The translations under genes and the position numbers were made by a program. The notes beneath the pieces were generated by a model. It made no database searches, was not told the origin of the DNA, and worked only from the letters and a program-made list of their open reading frames with translations. From positions 310,001 to 374,000 of the forward strand of contig DASRFR010000022.1 of assembly GCA_035651455.1 (NCBI GenBank): a stretch of 64,000 bases of DNA, written 5' to 3'. Positions 63,520 to 64,000 of the stretch are shown one piece after another. Every line of letters begins with the position of its first letter. Position 1 is the stretch's first letter. Origin of the DNA: DASRFR01 sp035651455. Its GTDB lineage: Bacteria; Acidobacteriota; Terriglobia; Terriglobales; Acidobacteriaceae.

Positions 63520-64000
63520 ATGAGCACAGCACCAATCGAGGCCGCTTCGAACCAAGAGGCTACTTATCGTCCCTCGCCGGATAAGTTCTTCGAAACGATG
63601 GTCGCTTACCAACGCACGGCCGCACTAAAAGCCGCGCTTGACCTTGATCTATTCACAGCCATCGGAGAAGGGCAAAAGACTGTATCCGCGTTGGCAGCGA
63701 GAGTTCATGGAGTGGAGCGCGCCATGCGCATGCTTTGCGACAGCCTCGTCGCTCTTGGGTTTCTTAACAAGGGTGAAAATAGCTATGGCCTGACCGCGGA
63801 CTCTGCCGCCTTTCTGGACAAGCGTTCGCCCGCGTATGTCGGAACGGCAAGAAACTTCCTGGCATCGCCGTTGGTCGTGGATGGATTCCGCGATCTTGCG
63901 GCAGTCGTGCGCTCGGGGCGCCCCATGTCGGATCAACCCTTCGCGGAGGAATACAAGCACGCAGCCTGGGCGGAGTTTGCCCGGAACATGGCGCCGCTCT
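63520..64000 (+). CDS. O-methyltransferase-like protein, N-terminal part (cut by window edge)
   Basis: 160 residues are visible; the frame is still open at base 64000. GAAGGAG lies six bases before the ATG. The N-terminal winged-helix dimerisation domain of SAM-dependent O-methyltransferases is recognisable in YQRTAALKAALDLDLFTAIG, SALAARVHGVERAMRMLCDS and LVALGFLNKGENSYGLT. The catalytic domain with the SAM site should follow outside the window. Confidence 0.8.
   Translation, partial: MSTAPIEAASNQEATYRPSPDKFFETMVAYQRTAALKAALDLDLFTAIGEGQKTVSALAARVHGVERAMRMLCDSLVALGFLNKGENSYGLTADSAAFLDKRSPAYVGTARNFLASPLVVDGFRDLAAVVRSGRPMSDQPFAEEYKHAAWAEFARNMAPL

Overview
The window reads as a chromosomal segment of an Acidobacteriota bacterium (Terriglobia/Koribacter-like). 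This is inferred from the combination of a VWFA-related secreted protein, a secretin carrying a C-terminal cohesin-like domain, a CRTAC1 (VCBS/UnbV) protein, an Oar-like TonB receptor, a small DUF6677-type membrane protein and many NarL-type kinases; no rRNA is present to confirm it. Gene density is high, many starts are GTG or TTG, and several genes are coupled by 1-11 bp overlaps.

Layout. 1-8351: end of a FucP-type sugar transporter, a Tat-exported glycoamylase-like hydrolase, an ABC exporter and a giant glycosyltransferase that resembles cyclic beta-1,2-glucan synthase but stops before the GH94 phosphorylase module; together a probable beta-1,2-glucan locus. 8530-12210: coupled histidine kinase, response regulator and CRTAC1 protein. 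12433-17435: MsbA-like ABC protein, MacB-type ATPase and permease, secreted esterase. 17567-21529: TetR regulator and a large Asp-box (sortilin-like) secreted protein.

21601-29989: a gas vesicle gene cluster, the most unusual part. It contains three GvpA/J/M-type shell paralogs, three GvpF/L paralogs, GvpK, GvpG, a tandem ArsA/Get3-like ATPase with a CxxC motif in each half, a PAS histidine kinase with a cysteine cluster, and an unrecognised 74-residue terminal protein. No gvpN or gvpC is seen. A well-formed internal promoter followed by a small hairpin and T-run lies directly before the gvpJ-gvpA pair. A second PAS/NarL-type kinase follows at 30090.

31605-45328: a penicillin-binding transpeptidase, a VWFA-related protein (minus strand), then the translation/transcription operon rimP-nusA-infB-ylxP-rbfA-nrnA, a small membrane protein, a GT39/ArnT-like glycosyltransferase with a Met-rich tail, and a GNAT acetyltransferase. 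45367-49467 (minus): two small membrane proteins, an M24 peptidase, leucyl aminopeptidase, SmpB. 49707-52947: secretin plus two pseudopilins. 53002-56065: histidine degradation genes hutU and hutI. 56283: tRNA-Phe. Then a decayed delta-60-repeat gene, an Oar-like TonB receptor with a small CxxC protein, a secreted metallo-beta-lactamase-fold protein, a TetR regulator with a 27-bp palindromic operator facing an anthrone-oxygenase-like gene, a twice-frameshifted secreted-protein pseudogene, and the start of a methyltransferase cut by the window edge.

All calls come from reading the sequence; no homology search was run.
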